DNA of 64,000 nt from Pristionchus mayeri (taxonomy: Eukaryota > Nematoda > Chromadorea > Rhabditida > Neodiplogasteridae), in contig BTRK01000001.1 of NCBI GenBank assembly GCA_036245805.1, positions 9,858,001-9,922,000 of the forward strand. Reading direction: 5' to 3'. The notes under the pieces are model-generated. The model saw nothing but the letters and a program-made list of their open reading frames with translations, was not told where the DNA came from and did no database searches. Below, piece by piece: positions 1 to 12,200 of the stretch (the first letter of the stretch is position 1; each line of letters starts with the position of its first letter). Made by a program: the position numbers and the translations under genes.

Positions 1-166
1 ATTTTTATTTTTATTTTTTTCGTAATAATTTAGTTTTAATTCAATAAACAAAGGCCATGAAAAATAAAAATGAAATATTTTGGGCCACCGTATCCCTTTA
101 AAACTGCCCATTTGACACAATATGGACAAATTGTGATTATTTGTATCTTCAAGTTAGCTCTAACAA
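1..166. other. AT-rich sequence, nothing recognised
   Basis: AT-rich sequence before the first foldback. No reading frame, RNA or repeat was recognised. Confidence 0.5.
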
Positions 167-489
167 GGGGACGTCGCGGAGTGTCCATGGAGTCTCATAA
201 CGAGACCTAGCACATTCGAAAGAGGAGAAAATTCTAAGAACTTCTGTTGTATTCAAATTTGCTAAACGATCATGTGGAAGTCTGGGCTCATAGTGGGGAA
301 AGGAAAAAACAGGCTATTTCTGAGACTGTCCCTAAATTTGTCCCTAAATGTCCCTAAATTTCCATACAGCCCAGACCGCCACAAGATCGTTTAGCAAATT
401 TGAAAATAACAGAAGTTCTTAGAATTTTCTCCTCTTTCGAATGGGCTAGGTCTCGTTCTGAAACTCCATGGACACTCCGCGACGACCCC
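167..489. repeat. Foldback element A
   Basis: Two inverted arms of about 120 bp (roughly 167-290 and 367-489) surround a spacer of about 75 bp that contains three copies of a short GTCCCTAAAT-type repeat. The arms pair through GGGGACGTCGCGG at the left and its near complement at the right. No coding potential was seen. It is probably a small foldback or MITE; no convincing target duplication was found. Confidence 0.7.
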
Positions 490-2126
490 CTGTAAGGTAG
501 CCTTCTTCTCGAACACCCAACTTCCGAGCGCACATATGAATTTTCGTGAAATTTGGAGATTATGCGTAGTTTTTGATGAGGAATTCAGGACAGCCAAAAA
601 ATATCGAAAATCCATGTTTTCGACACTTTATCGATGACAGATCGCCTTTTAAGTATGTTTCTCGTTATTGTCATCGAAAAATACACCAGGAAAACCTATA
701 GTATCTTACTTGAAAAAAAATTGAAATGTTCGATTTTTTTTTGGGCCTGGTCTGGAATTTTTCGGAAAGTGCACCACAACCCTTCATTTTGGGTCAAATA
801 TCAGCACATGGTATGGGAACTTCAACAGCGAGATATTAAGGGGGGTTGCGAAAAAGTCATCCGAAGGTTGGTACGTTTTCTCGTGGAATGTCTCTTATGC
901 AGAAATTTGAACATCGAAATGGTGATATATTGATATTCCTCGTCTCTCTTGAAGGTTGAAAGCCTGGTTTTTCCTTTTTTTTTTTTAGGTGTTTTTGGTA
1001 TTTGCTAACTTTTGAGCTATTGGACGATATAGAAAATGAGCTATTGGACGATATAGAAATCAAAAGTTTGTAAATTTTTTTCTCGAAGTGCGTCATGGTT
1101 GAGTGCGATTTTCGGTCCTTATAACATAAAATTCCAGTCCACCAAGGAGTCCATTTTATTCATTATTAAAAACTGCATATTATATGTGAAAACAAATATT
1201 TGCAACATATGGCTTCATGTGCATTCATGTCATGGTCTACCAAAAGTGATGAAAAACTTCACTCTTCGAGCTATATCTGACGTAAACGTAGATGGATTCT
1301 GGTTTCCTTGCAGTTGCTAACACAACTTTTCATGCTCTTTCGAATGAGCTATTGCACGTTATCGAAATCTGAAGTAAAAATTCAGATTTGGTAGATCAAA
1401 AATCGATATTTCGAATCACGCTTCCGGTTGAAAAGTGTGGGTCATGTTCCCAAAGTATGAGCCCCGGGTGACCATTTTGACCGAATTGTGCCATCCCATC
1501 TGCATTCTTACGGAGAACGCGTTTTAACATGATAGTACATTTGAAAACAATAAAATACATCGAGGACCGCACTAAAAATGTACATCAGATCGATGCAGCT
1601 GGCATATCTAGCATACTGTATGGCACAATATGCGGGCGCCGATATGTTAAAAAAATGTGCTAAAGGTTTATATGCAATAGCGAGGTGTATCATTTGAGAA
1701 CTCGTGTTTTTGAATTCGATTATGAATTTCATCTGTAGAACACGCAAATTACAAGTTCTAAAAAGATACACCCCGAATTATTAATTAGCATGAATATAAT
1801 ATATGTTTATTCAGATGACAACACATAATGAAATGAAAGAGAACGTGTCATATATTTGAATCATTCACATAATTTTAACCTGATATATGATAGTATCAGA
1901 ATAACGATACTTCGATCCGTTCAAAGCTGTTCGGTTCTCAGTTGACTTGACGCATTTGCAGGCTGTCCTTTCATATGTTATGTATTTATTGCACACGTTA
2001 GTTAGCCATGTAATTGTTAGTAGCGGCATATTCGTCATAAATGCTGATCGATGAAACCAGACGACGCAATCCATCGTAACATTTATTTTATGTACTCAGA
2101 GATATTAGGAACATAACAACGAAAGC
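490..2126. other. Non-coding, repeat-derived sequence
   Basis: No coding frame is supported. Two repeat traces are visible. A block near 897-965 is nearly identical to 61252-61320 inside a mariner-like element. A 24-bp unit beginning GAGCTATTGGACGATATAG occurs twice in tandem at 1014-1035 and 1038-1059. The stretch 680-900 resembles parts of the foldback family at 45.1-46.5 kb. The remainder (1320-2126) shows nothing recognisable. Confidence 0.5.
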
Positions 2127-2572
2127 TTATTCGATTTGACCTCCGTTAGCCTTGATGGCAGTACCGAGATCACGGGCCATCCTTCTCATATATCTCTCGT
2201 GATTGCGTGCGACTCGTTTGTGCACAATTTTATTGTTCTTGCGAGTGACAGCGGAGGATGGTCTGCCCATTCTAGGACGGCCGTCCTTAGTTGTGCCCAG
2301 TTTCTTGAAACGGTGGATGGTTTTGAAAAGGGTAGGACGGCAAACACTGAGTCTCTTCTATATTGAACCAACGGTCACGCCGGTGCTTCAAAGGTCAATA
2401 ATTGATTGGCGGAATTGGTAGCCTCGAACCATGACTAGGGGAAACAATTTAAAGAGCGCTTTGAATACGCCGAATGATTAGGTAAAACCTGTTATAACAT
2501 TTATTAACAGGTTTCCATTATGAAATATTTGAGTTCAAAGTTTTTCATACTTTGTCCGCACCCCGTATATTC
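2127..2572 (-). pseudogene. Tc1/mariner-type transposase remnant (DNA-binding domain) with one terminus
   Basis: On the minus strand, from about 2400 down to a TAA at 2127-2129, a frame reads RLSVCRPTLFKTIHRFKKLG followed by TTKDGRPRMGRPSSAVT and RRMARDLGTAIKANGG. This is the paired-like helix-turn-helix N-terminus of Tc1/mariner transposases, with the usual GRP(R)xGRP linker. An in-frame stop interrupts the upstream part, and the catalytic DDE/DDD domain is absent. The right edge near 2542-2572 carries a GGGGTGCGGACAAAGTATG-type terminus (read on the minus strand). It is a truncated, dead copy just downstream of the kinase gene. Confidence 0.8.
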
Positions 2573-2636
2573 ATGATAATCAAGTTAGTCCTGTTCCATC
2601 AGGAAATATTACAAAACTACAATGACATTAATACTA

Positions 2637-2642
2637 TTTATT
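2637..2642 (-). terminator. AATAAA polyadenylation signal of the kinase gene
   Basis: AATAAA on the minus strand lies 16 bases past the TAA stop at 2659-2661. It is the only canonical signal I found close behind a supported coding end in this locus. Confidence 0.7.
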
Positions 2643-2658
2643 GGCGATGCAATTTTAC

Positions 2659-5600
2659 TTAGTCTTCCAAATCAAGGAATCCGTTCTGTAGTATGTCCTT
2701 GCATGTTGGTCGCCTCTCAGAGACTGGTTCTGTCAACCAGCTGATAAATGCCAACTGTAATTAATTATTTTAATATTTTTGTCTAATCAATATAATTCAA
2801 CTATTCTAACATTAAGCAACGTACATAGCTCATCGGATTTCCATTTGCACGGGTATTCTTGTTGACATTTGGAAGGCCGTACATTCCATCCTTGCGAAGG
2901 TTCAATGGCAGTCTGTATTGAATTCGATGAAATACCTGAACAAACTGTCCATGTGCGATTGCGAACATTTCGTTATAGACTCACTAGCCTGGCTTGCCCC
3001 CGCCTACGGCGGGGGCCCGTCCTAGCGGAATTCAAAAATTTAAATCATAAATCTGACCCAAGGAATAATATGTGACCCGTGGCTAATTATCGATTGGCAT
3101 ACGGTAGATGATCCAATGCTAATTATCGATTGGCATACGGTAGTTGACCCAATGATAGTTATTGATTGGTTACGGTAATGGATCGATGCCTTTCTAATAT
3201 CATCTGACCCTACCCATCCGATTTCGCAATCCGGACGGACGTGCGGACACAGTGGATGAAAAATCCACCTCCTGGGAACAATTTCCAAATTATATTTTTT
3301 GTTTTCGTTCATATTATGTTGCGAGGATATACTAGAGTCAACTTCTCGAAAAATCTAGGTCACAGGTCCCAGAACCGGCTTTTAGGAATTTTCCGGTTTT
3401 GTATCCGGCTCTACCGTATATTAGCTGCCAGATGTGCTACGGAGATGGCACTTGGCTCAAAATGTGCGGAAAAATCTGACAAACAACTTTAATGTTGAAA
3501 GTGAAACCATAGGACTGCAACCTCGAAATATGAACGAAAAACTGAAATTTCATGTGTAAATAAAATCATACCGTCTCGTTAAGGGACAAACCCAGTGAAT
3601 TTTATTGCAGATTATGGAAGTTTAACTATATAGGCATACATACAAAAATATAAATCAGCACTTTTCATCTCGCAGATTTAACATTCCAATCGATCAGTTC
3701 AATCTATTTCTAACATTTCTCGATCAATGAAGTTAGATACCGTTGAAAGATCACGAAATTTCAGCACTTCAAAAAATTCGATTTCCAACCCTTCTGAGAT
3801 GCCATATTCGTGTCCATCGAACTCAGGATTTACCTTTGACTGGAAATAAACTTAACTCGATTTCAATAGATGACACAATCATGATTACAGTCTATTATTC
3901 TTGGTTCTCCAGCGGTTTCCATTTCCTTGATTTATATGCTCGAACTTATAAAATCGAGATGGTCGAAATTCAACAAAATTATATTTTGACTACATTTTAA
4001 ACTCTCCCATAATTTTTCAATCACAAAAAATCATTTTCAGAGCAGCGGTGATAGAAACGTCGATAATATCAACATAGTGCTCTCTTAAAAATATATGAAA
4101 TTTTTGCACTTCGAAATTTTTAAATTTTGGACAATCTTGAAAATTTCCTCAATTATAACATATTTTATTTACTCAACCCTCAAAATGATTTTTCGTGATT
4201 AAAAATAGATGGGAGAGTTTAAAATTTAGTCAAAATATAATTTTGTTGAATTTCGACAATCGCGATTTTGCAAGTTCGAGCATATAAATCAAGGTAATGG
4301 AAACCGCTGTAGAACAAAGAATTATAGACTGTACTCACGATTGTGTCATCTATCGAAATCGAGTTCTAAGAACGTTCTAAGTTCTAAGAACGGTATCTAA
4401 GATCGAGAAATGTTAGAAATTGTTTGAACTGATAGATTGGGATGTTAAATCTGCGAGATGAAAATTTTTCAAAACTTTACTTCTCATTTGTCTGACCTTC
4501 GGAGCTACATTGCTCAAAAAGGCCACCCTAAAAGTGCTGATTTATATTTTTGTATGTATTCCTATGAAGTTAAACTTCCATAATCTGCAATAAAATTCAC
4601 AGGGTTTGTCCCTTAACGAGACGGTATGATTTTATTTGCACATGCAATTTCAGATTTTCGTTCATATTTCCCGAGGTTGCAGTCCTACGGTTTCACTTTC
4701 AACATACAATTTGTTTGTCAGATTTTTCCGCCCATTTTGAGCCAAGTCCCACCTCCGTAGCACATGTGGGAGCTGATATTCGGTAGAGCCGGATGCAAAA
4801 CTGGAAAATTCCTAAAAGCCGGTTCTGGGACCGGTGATCTAGATTTTTCAAGAAGTTGACTCTAGTATATCCTAGCACCATAATATGAACGAAAACAAAA
4901 AAATAAAATTTGGAAATTGTTCTCACACACCTCCACTGACTAGTGATACCTGTGATAGATATTTACGAAAGCACACTATTTAAACCAAGCTACTTACCTC
5001 GTTCCTCTGATCATCGGACATGGATATGCATAGTTCGGCAAAAATAAGTCCAAGAGGGAAGATATCCACCTTAGAATCGTATCTACATGACGCCTGAACT
5101 GACTCATGGTTGGAAGATTCACTATAGATGGATCTACATATTTGAGCTATTTTTTGTGTTTTTATAGTCGATGTATCCTAAACATTGCCTGTTCTGGTGC
5201 CCAGTAAAGTGGAGTGCCGATGGTGGTGTATGTGGCTGCTATTTCCTCTCCATTCACAACTTTGAAAGCAGTTGCAATGCCAACATCACAAATCTTCAGG
5301 AGATCTTTGTCGGCCATGAGGATGTTGCCTGGCTGGATATTCGAGATGTAATGAATAAATTGATAAATATTTTTAAAAAAAAACAATGATGATTTGCATT
5401 ACTTCCATCACTATTTGCCATATGGTAATTCTTTGTAAACGAAAAATTAACCAACACCAATGTTATCTCAAGAAATGCGTCTTAAGGGGAAAAAAGGGAT
5501 TAAGCACCTTGAGATCTCTGTGAATGAATCCTTTCTGATGTAGGTAGTCAACTGCGGTTACAATCTGTTTCAACCACAACTTCATTCGGCCTCCATCCGC

Positions 5601-8600
5601 ATATCTCCTTCCTGACTTTCGCAGCCACTCTTGCAAGGAATATTTGCACATCTGAATTGTGATTAACGCATCTTGTAGGAAAATCTGTTGCTAGAATCCC
5701 TTTTTATGGTATGCAATGGACAAGGTGTGATAATAAAAGCAATTTATTTACTGAGTAGTGGTAACACTTGAGTCACTGGGTGGAGGAGTGGACTGGATTG
5801 AGTCCCTGTATCCTGAGTGAGGGAATGATGAAATGGTGACGAAGTGAAAGGCGACGAAAAAACAGAGAAAACGCGATGAAATAGCTCGCAAATCGATGTG
5901 CTCAGCTATTAGGATGAATACTAGACAAGTGGGCCTAGTAATGTGATGAATGAATAAAGAAAAGTGGAAGGAAAAAGCGACGTGAACGTGGAGAAGCTTC
6001 TTCAACGCTAAAAAAAATCGAGGCCCGAAAAAATAGGCACACAGTGGCGTACTGTAGGTGAACCTGAATTTCCATACATGACATTCTCTTTGCGGCACTA
6101 AGTTTGAGTAACGATACGGTGGAATGTAAGCGATTATAAATTGATTGATGACTGATTTATTTATTTATGAATTATGCAAATTGATTTGTTTATTGATTAT
6201 TGATTATAAATGAATCAATTGATTGTAGCGAAGATATTTCGCTACATATCTAATTTTTTTTTGGAATGAGGCTATTGTGACAATGTTCATGCCAACTGGC
6301 CAACGAGGCATGAATAGCGGAACTAAGGGCAACCAATGCAAGGCGGCCAATAAACAAATATATATCACAGGTATCACGAGTCAGTGGAGGTATCCGCGAA
6401 CAATTTTTTTCAAAGTCATTTAAAATCGGTCAAATATTTATGTCAAGCTATAGTAAATAAAAGATTTCGGAAGAACTAGGTTGTTTGTCCCAGAGCCGTC
6501 ATTTAGTGATTTTCCGGTTTTGCTCCCGGTATTACCGTATCTTCGGTTCCAGATGACCTACATAAATGGTTAGGACATTAAAAAACGCAGAAAAATTACA
6601 TAAACGACTTTTATGTTGAAACCAAAACGGTAGGATGAAAAACAAAAATTCTGTAATCAAAAAACCTAATTTCGATCTAGAAACAAAATGTTCTGGCCTT
6701 TGCGCAGGCGACTTGCAGGGATTTTTATTACAGATTATGAAAGAACAAGTCAAACTATGTGTAAGAAAAATATAACCATTCAATTAAAAGTGCGCTTCAA
6801 TTCACATTTTTTCGATCGAATTGTCGAAACTGTCATCTCCGAAATTGAATAATCCAGTTTCGCTGGCCCATTTGCGAATGGTGTCCTAATTCTAGTGTAT
6901 TATAGTTGAGTGAACATATGTTGAACAAAAACTGTTGATGGAATCCCGGTATATCTCGTTTTTAAAAAAATCGAATTTTCACCCTCTGATTTTATCGATT
7001 TTACGACGGTGAAAACTACATTTATCGATGTGATCCCAACGAACTTCGAATCAATAATTTCAGTTGACCAAGTAATCTCTGTAAATCGCTTGAGCACAGG
7101 TTTTCAGAAGGTTTTTAAGACCTGTTAAATAAGCCTCGAACTCATGAAATAATGAGCTGATAATGATCCTGTCAGAATTTCCTTCGAATCTTCAAATATC
7201 TCCCAGAATTATATTTTAAAAATAATGGCAAGCTCAGAAACTTCAGAAAATGTAAAAACTATTTATATAAAACATCTCTCATTTTCAGAAATTAGGGATT
7301 TTCAAATTCAACGTTACTCGCTGTTTAGCCAATATTTTATGATTTCTTTGACAACATCTCGATTTATACTAGTTATTTCTGGCAGATATTTGCAGATTCG
7401 AATGAAATTCTGACATGTTCATTATCACAAGCTCAATATTTCACGATTTCGAGGTATATTTTACAGGTCTTAAAAACCTTCTGAGAACCTGAGCTCAAGC
7501 GATTTACAGAGATTACTTGGACAACTGAAATTATTCGAAGTTCGTTGGGATCACATCGATAAATGTAGTTTTCACCGTCGTAAAAATCGATAAAATCAGA
7601 GGGTGAAAATTCGATTTTTTGAAAACGAGATATACCGGGATTCCTTCAACAGTTTTTGTTCAACATATGTTCACTCAACTATAATACACTAGAACTAGGA
7701 CACCATTCGCAAATGGGCCAGCGAAACTGAATTGTTCATTTTCGGAGATGACAGTTTCGACAATTCGATTGAAAAAATGTGAATTGAATGGTTATATTTT
7801 TCTTACATATAGTTTAACTTTTTCTTTCATAATCTGCAATAAAAATCCCTGCAAGTCGCCTGCGTGATGGCCAAAACATTTTGTTTCTAGATCGAAATTA
7901 GGTTTTTTGATTACAGCATTTTTGATTTTCATCCTACCGTTTTGGTTTCAACATGAAAGTTGTTTACCTAATTTTTCTGCGTTTTTTAGTGTCCTAAATG
8001 TATGTAGGTCATCTGGAACCGAAGATACGGTAATAACGGGAGCAAAACCGGGAAATCCTTAAATGACGGCTCTGGGACAAACAACCTAGTTCTTCCGAAA
8101 TCTTCTCTTTACTATAGCTTGACATAAATATTTGACCGATTTTAAATGACTTTGAAAAAAATTGTTCGCGATGGGTCTGTTTTTGCTTCATCGACTGGTG
8201 ATACCTGTGATATATTGATACACACCTGCATTTGAATGTAGAGGAAGATAACCGGCTCGTGAAACGTCTTAAACTATTATATTAGTGTGTTACTGTTTTG
8301 CAAAAATAGGACGGACCGGCATGCTCAACGGACCAAATCGCTTCTGGATATCATTATCAAAAGTATACTGCAAAATGTTAAATTATCATTATGTGCATCA
8401 TATTTGCCTCACAAGCCACTCTCCAGACGGTTTCTCGATCCATGTGCTGTAATAACGTACGAGTCCAACATGATCAAATTGAGCCATTGTTTGAACTTCT
8501 CGTAAAGCCTTTTCAATTTGGTGATTGTTTGTGCTAAAATGAGACGTGAGACAAACTGAAAGCACGGAGTAAGGTACCTCGATTTAATGTGAACCCTTTT

Positions 8601-8821
8601 TATAGCGTATTGCAATCGGTCCAGTGTATTGATTGATTGAAAAACAATTCCAAATGAGCCATGGCCGAGTAGCTTGTTGATTGCGAAGTCAGCATCGAGT
8701 CTGGTATTTGTATGTGTTGTTGTTTTAAACTTAGGTGATTTTACAATGATAAATTCAAAATACAAATCAAGCATGTTTACCTTGATGAGAACGGGACCTC
8801 CTTTTCGCACAGTCTTAGCAG
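2659..8821 (-). CDS. eIF2-alpha-kinase-like protein kinase (PERK/GCN2 type), possibly the C-terminal half of a fusion
   Basis: Exons (descending): 8821-8781, 8700-8578, 8533-8413, 8367-8317 (tentative, GT at GTCCGT), 8273-8226, 5651-5508, 5332-5189, 5093-4998, 2935-2825, 2754-2659 (TAA). All junction phases agree; about 324 codons. Motifs in order: glycine loop LLGHGSFGIVF, lysine in YAIKRV, alpha-C LREVQTMAQFDH then GLVRYYSTWIEKP, hinge FLYIQMQMCKYSLQEWL, HRDLKPGN, KICDVGIATAF (DVG instead of DFG), GTPLYWAPEQ, SKVDIFPLGLIFAEL, and the C-lobe arginine in WLTEPVSERRPTCKDIL. The RYxxxW block, the YIQM-C-xSLxEWL hinge and the KVDIFxLGLI block are typical of PERK/GCN2-type kinases, which phosphorylate eIF2-alpha. 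The VAIK lysine, the alpha-C glutamate, HRD and the metal-binding Asp are all kept, so activity is plausible. The 5189/5093 intron is GC-AG. The introns host a solo LTR and two foldbacks. No signal peptide or membrane segment was seen. The start is unresolved: fused to the HSP70 exons, or an 11-codon ATG exon at 9009-8977. Confidence 0.88.
2983..3249. repeat. ACTAGC-type element with short tandem repeats
   Basis: Begins ACTAGC followed by a CG-rich hairpin (CCCCCGCC/GGCGGGGG) and ends in a GGACGGACGTGCGGACA tract. Inside, at 3080-3180, a unit of about 41 bp containing CGATTGGCATACGGTAG is repeated about three times. Related blocks occur at 29018-31211 and 43027-43168. It lies in the kinase intron between exons ending 4998 and starting 2935. 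It looks like a retroelement-derived insertion, but the class was not determined. Confidence 0.5.
3250..4955. mobile_element. Large foldback element B, in a kinase intron
   Basis: Inverted arms of nearly 800 bp (about 3275-4044 and 4179-4923) flank a loop of about 135 bp. The right edge carries CTCCACTGACTAGTGATACC and TGTGATA, matching the termini of element C at 6363-8217. The interior shares CCGGTTTTG...CCGG...ACCGTAT with C, so the two are diverged members of one family. No transposase frame is present. It sits entirely within the 4997-2936 intron, leaving both splice sites intact. Confidence 0.8.
5674..6246. mobile_element. Solo-LTR-like element, copy 1
   Basis: Starts TGTAGGAAAAT and ends TTCGCTACA, giving TGTAG...CTACA inverted ends as in retroviral-type LTRs. 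A related copy is at 35382-36109. Flanks are CATCT before and TATCT after, a possible 5-bp target duplication with one mismatch. An AATAAA-like AATAAAAGC lies about 70 bp in. It lies in the kinase intron just upstream of the exon starting at 5651. No internal retrotransposon coding sequence accompanies it. Confidence 0.65.
6363..8217. mobile_element. Large foldback element C, in a kinase intron
   Basis: Ends in TATCACAGGTATCACGAGTC (left) and the inverse at the right. Arms run about 6363-7162 and 7424-8217 with a loop of about 260 bp. It is the same family as element B. No transposase frame was found. It fills most of the 8225-5652 kinase intron; because the arms are long and similar, the intron RNA could form a long duplex. 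Confidence 0.85.
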
Positions 8822-9218
8822 CTGAAATAAATGGTACACTGAATAAATTGTGTAAAAAATGAGTATAGATAATTTAATGGCACGTTAAGTGTGCAGAATT
8901 AAAACGTTAGGCGATTCTTTCTACTGAATCTTTCTGCATGACAAAATTCTCTTGAGTTTTCTCTATCAAATGTTACAAAATCGTAGGTCTGAATCATAAT
9001 CATTTTCATTTTGAATAAAGTTATGACAGCAAAAATTTGTTGCTAAACTTCTGCACAGAACTGTAATGAACTGTAATAAGTGACAGCGAAAAACAAAACT
9101 AAAGTAAAATACAATATCACAACACCTTTTGTATATTATATGCCGCTCCGTTGGGTCCGCTCCGCTCCGCTGCCTGAATCGAGATCCAGATTATTACACA
9201 ACTTCGAGAATATCTCAC
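8822..9218 (-). other. Junction between HSP70-like and kinase exons
   Basis: This interval decides whether the locus is one gene or two. It starts with a good donor (GTGAGAT after the HSP70 exon, phase 0) and ends with TTTATTTCAG before kinase codon 1 (phase 0). No AATAAA is seen on the minus strand. An alternative short exon at 9009-8977 reads MKMIMIQTYDF from an ATG, with donor GTAACA, also phase 0 into the kinase. That would make the kinase a separate downstream gene. In the frame of that ATG, the upstream acceptors I checked run into stops, so the two readings exclude each other. Confidence 0.6.
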
Positions 9219-12200
9219 CAAAATCGCTGCTCCGTATGCTACAATATGATCGGGTGGGATGCGATGGAAATTGAGCAGCTTATCCGGGAAAATTTGTTGA
9301 AGAAGCTCTTTGATACGTGGCGTATGAGTGGACTTGCCGATCAGAATAACATCATCAATGTCCTTCTGATGATTATAATTGCTTACAAATATATCATATT
9401 GTTTACCGTTGTGTATCCCGAATCTTTGATAGTTTTCACCACATATCTCATTGTCTTATCGAAGAGATGTTCGCAAACGTCATTGAATACTTCTCTAGTG
9501 ATCGTGAAAGTTTTCCTGGGTGATTGCAATAATATGATCGGGGGCCTAAATATTGCTACCTTTCTCCTTTTTCATCGAGTGAGTCTATTACAGCCGAGTC
9601 AGACGCCGACAGCGATATTTTTGCAAGTTCGCAACTCCTCATAACGTCAGAATCCATGTAAGAAAAACTTTCCACGCCTACATTGAAGGACATTTATTAG
9701 AAAAATGACATTTTACGAAAATACGGAAAGATTGATATATTTACAACGTTGTCTCACCTGATTCTTTCATATTAGGTTGGAACAAAAGTTTTGCACGATT
9801 TCGGCCATGAAGTTTGAAATTGCTTAAAAAGCTTCACTTTAATCGGGGCGATCTAACCGGATAGCATATATTTAGGGACTATTTGTAAAATATATCCGCT
9901 ACTTCGAATCGAATCCTGCTCTGAGGGTTTGCGAAAAAAAGCAGGTTTCGTTAAATGTGAAATTGTTGAGTGACATGGACATTTGTTTACCACGCTCCTA
10001 TTCGGACAGAAAAAATCATTGTATAATCTCACATGGTGGAGTGAAAAGCCCGTTGGAAGTTCTCTATAAAGCTATGTAGGATCTAGTGGCTGCTTTAATT
10101 TAGAAAGGTTTACAGACCATTAAATTCCAACATTCGAGAAATAAGGTTACTCGAGATAAGGCTGTTATTGCCTCGACAATCAATTATGCTGGCTTTGATC
10201 TTAAGTGCTTTTACATAAACTACCTTGGGGCTCTATAAAATAAAGAAATGATGGAGCATATCCTTTTCCACTCCTAGAAAATTAATGTTTTATGAAATTT
10301 TGAATCATGGTCATCACAGCCAAAATATTGAAATTCGGTGTATATTGTTCGAGTCGATCTCCTCAAAAGGAAGCTATCCCCTGGCTCGGCCAAGCCAATA
10401 AGTGATAGAGTAAGAGTTGCTTGTTTAGTTAACCATATAAAATCTAAGCTTCCTTTTACGCTGGAAACATGCCATTCATGGAAACATCAATTTCGACACT
10501 CTAATATCAGTATCTGAGTATGCAAAATTGCATTTTCTAATATAAGCATTGTATGTCCATTCGAAAATAATTGTGAGCTTAACATGGAAGGTACTTAAAG
10601 TTTAAATGTATTTAAGATCGATATACTTACAGCTACGGCTATGCAGTGGATTCAACTAATTCAGACCAAGCCCCTTTTGATGCGAGATCAAAACTGACCA
10701 AGTTTCTGGAATGCCATTTGTGGTGATCCCCATTTGCATACTATTTTATGATGCCTGTCCATCACACTTCCAAATATACTTTGATATTTGCATTATCATC
10801 GATATCCATAGAGAGCAGACCCCAAAATTATGTAGTTCAGTTCTCAAATGTAGTAACTTTGACTTTCAAATGCCGCCACAATATCAAATGGTATGGGTAA
10901 TACTAATGTGTGATAGAAAGATTATACAAGCCCTCAACGAATACTCGAAACAATATTTAATAATTTTGAAAATAGAGGACAGAGTATGCTGGAAACAACA
11001 ATTTGAAAATCGTGCAAAACTTTTGTTCCAACCTGATATACAAGCTTGCTTCTCGGAACACACAATCATCAAAGTCCTCTCCTCCAAGAAACGTGCAACC
11101 GCGAGCAGATGTACATTTTGATTCATTTCCCTTTGTTTCCACGACGGAGACGTCGAAATGACTTTCCGACAAATCATATACGAGAACCACCCTTTAAAGA
11201 CTTCATAATTGTCGATCCTGCAAACAAGAAATTTGCCTCTCTTTATCATTCTTCTCATTGACGAAATGCGCGACTGCTGCAGCTGCATGTTCTAGCACAA
11301 GTTCGAGAACGGTAAGGCCAGCACCTTCACAAGCCTCTTTAATAGCCTGTAAAAATGTAAGATGGCTGACAATTTACTGTGATAGTTTACTTCTCGTTGA
11401 TCGCGAGTGAAATAGGTCGGAACTGTTATCACGGCTTCCGTCACTTTTTCTCCAATAGCTTTCTCAGCCAAACGCTTCAATGTGAGTTTAACCGGATTAA
11501 TTCGAGCTAAAACACCTTCACAAATCTGAGGAAAAGTATGGCGATGCGTGCGGATCTATAAAAGTTGCATCCACAGCGGATGTCCACATTAAAATCTTTA
11601 GAAGAAATAATCTAAAAAAACTGTGTACTGGGATGACAATACGGTTCGGTAAGTGGATTATCCATTTAGCAAATGTACGCTCGCACGGCGATTGGATTAT
11701 CCAAATGGATTAGCAAAAAAAGAAGATAGTTCGGATTACCCGTATGATCGCGAAATGGGTCGCTTCTAAATGGATAATACGTATCCATTTGGTCATATCT
11801 AGTGTCCACTCGATATGTTGAATAATAAAATATCTTACTTCGAATTTATAACGTCTTTTCCTGAGCTCTGGATCGTATATTTTTCGCCCAATAAACTGTC
11901 GTATTCCTGAATTAAATGTCACGATTTCCGCACCGTTGTTAACGTCTTACTGTTTACTGTGTTTCTCGGATATTGCGTTAACATCGCCTTAGCCTCGGCG
12001 CCAAATAAAATGCATTTTTCTCCGAAATGGACGACCGTTGGCGTACTGGTGTTGCCTATATAATGAATATTAATGAATATTTTGATACATTATTACAAGT
12101 GTTTGGAGAATAAACAGTGAACTTGCCGCATACCTTGATCATTCACTATTACTGCCACTGTACCATCCGTACGCATATATGCAACGCGAGTGAAATTCAT

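Noticed and set aside
5748..6098. Frames in the LTR-like elements (also 35456-35794)
   Set aside because: They lie wholly inside the repeat, are not conserved in frame between the two copies, and have no domain.
8409..8810. A 133-codon frame starting MRKGGPVLIK that includes the kinase glycine loop
   Set aside because: Its first part (8780-8701) is an intron (GTAAAC...ACCAG) and its last part after 8578 reads through a second intron in the wrong frame. The spliced phases give a far better kinase.
10884..11288. Long minus-strand frame overlapping HSP70 exons and the mariner
   Set aside because: It is a shifted frame of the HSP70 exon running into mariner sequence. The frame with LGGEDFD is the real one.
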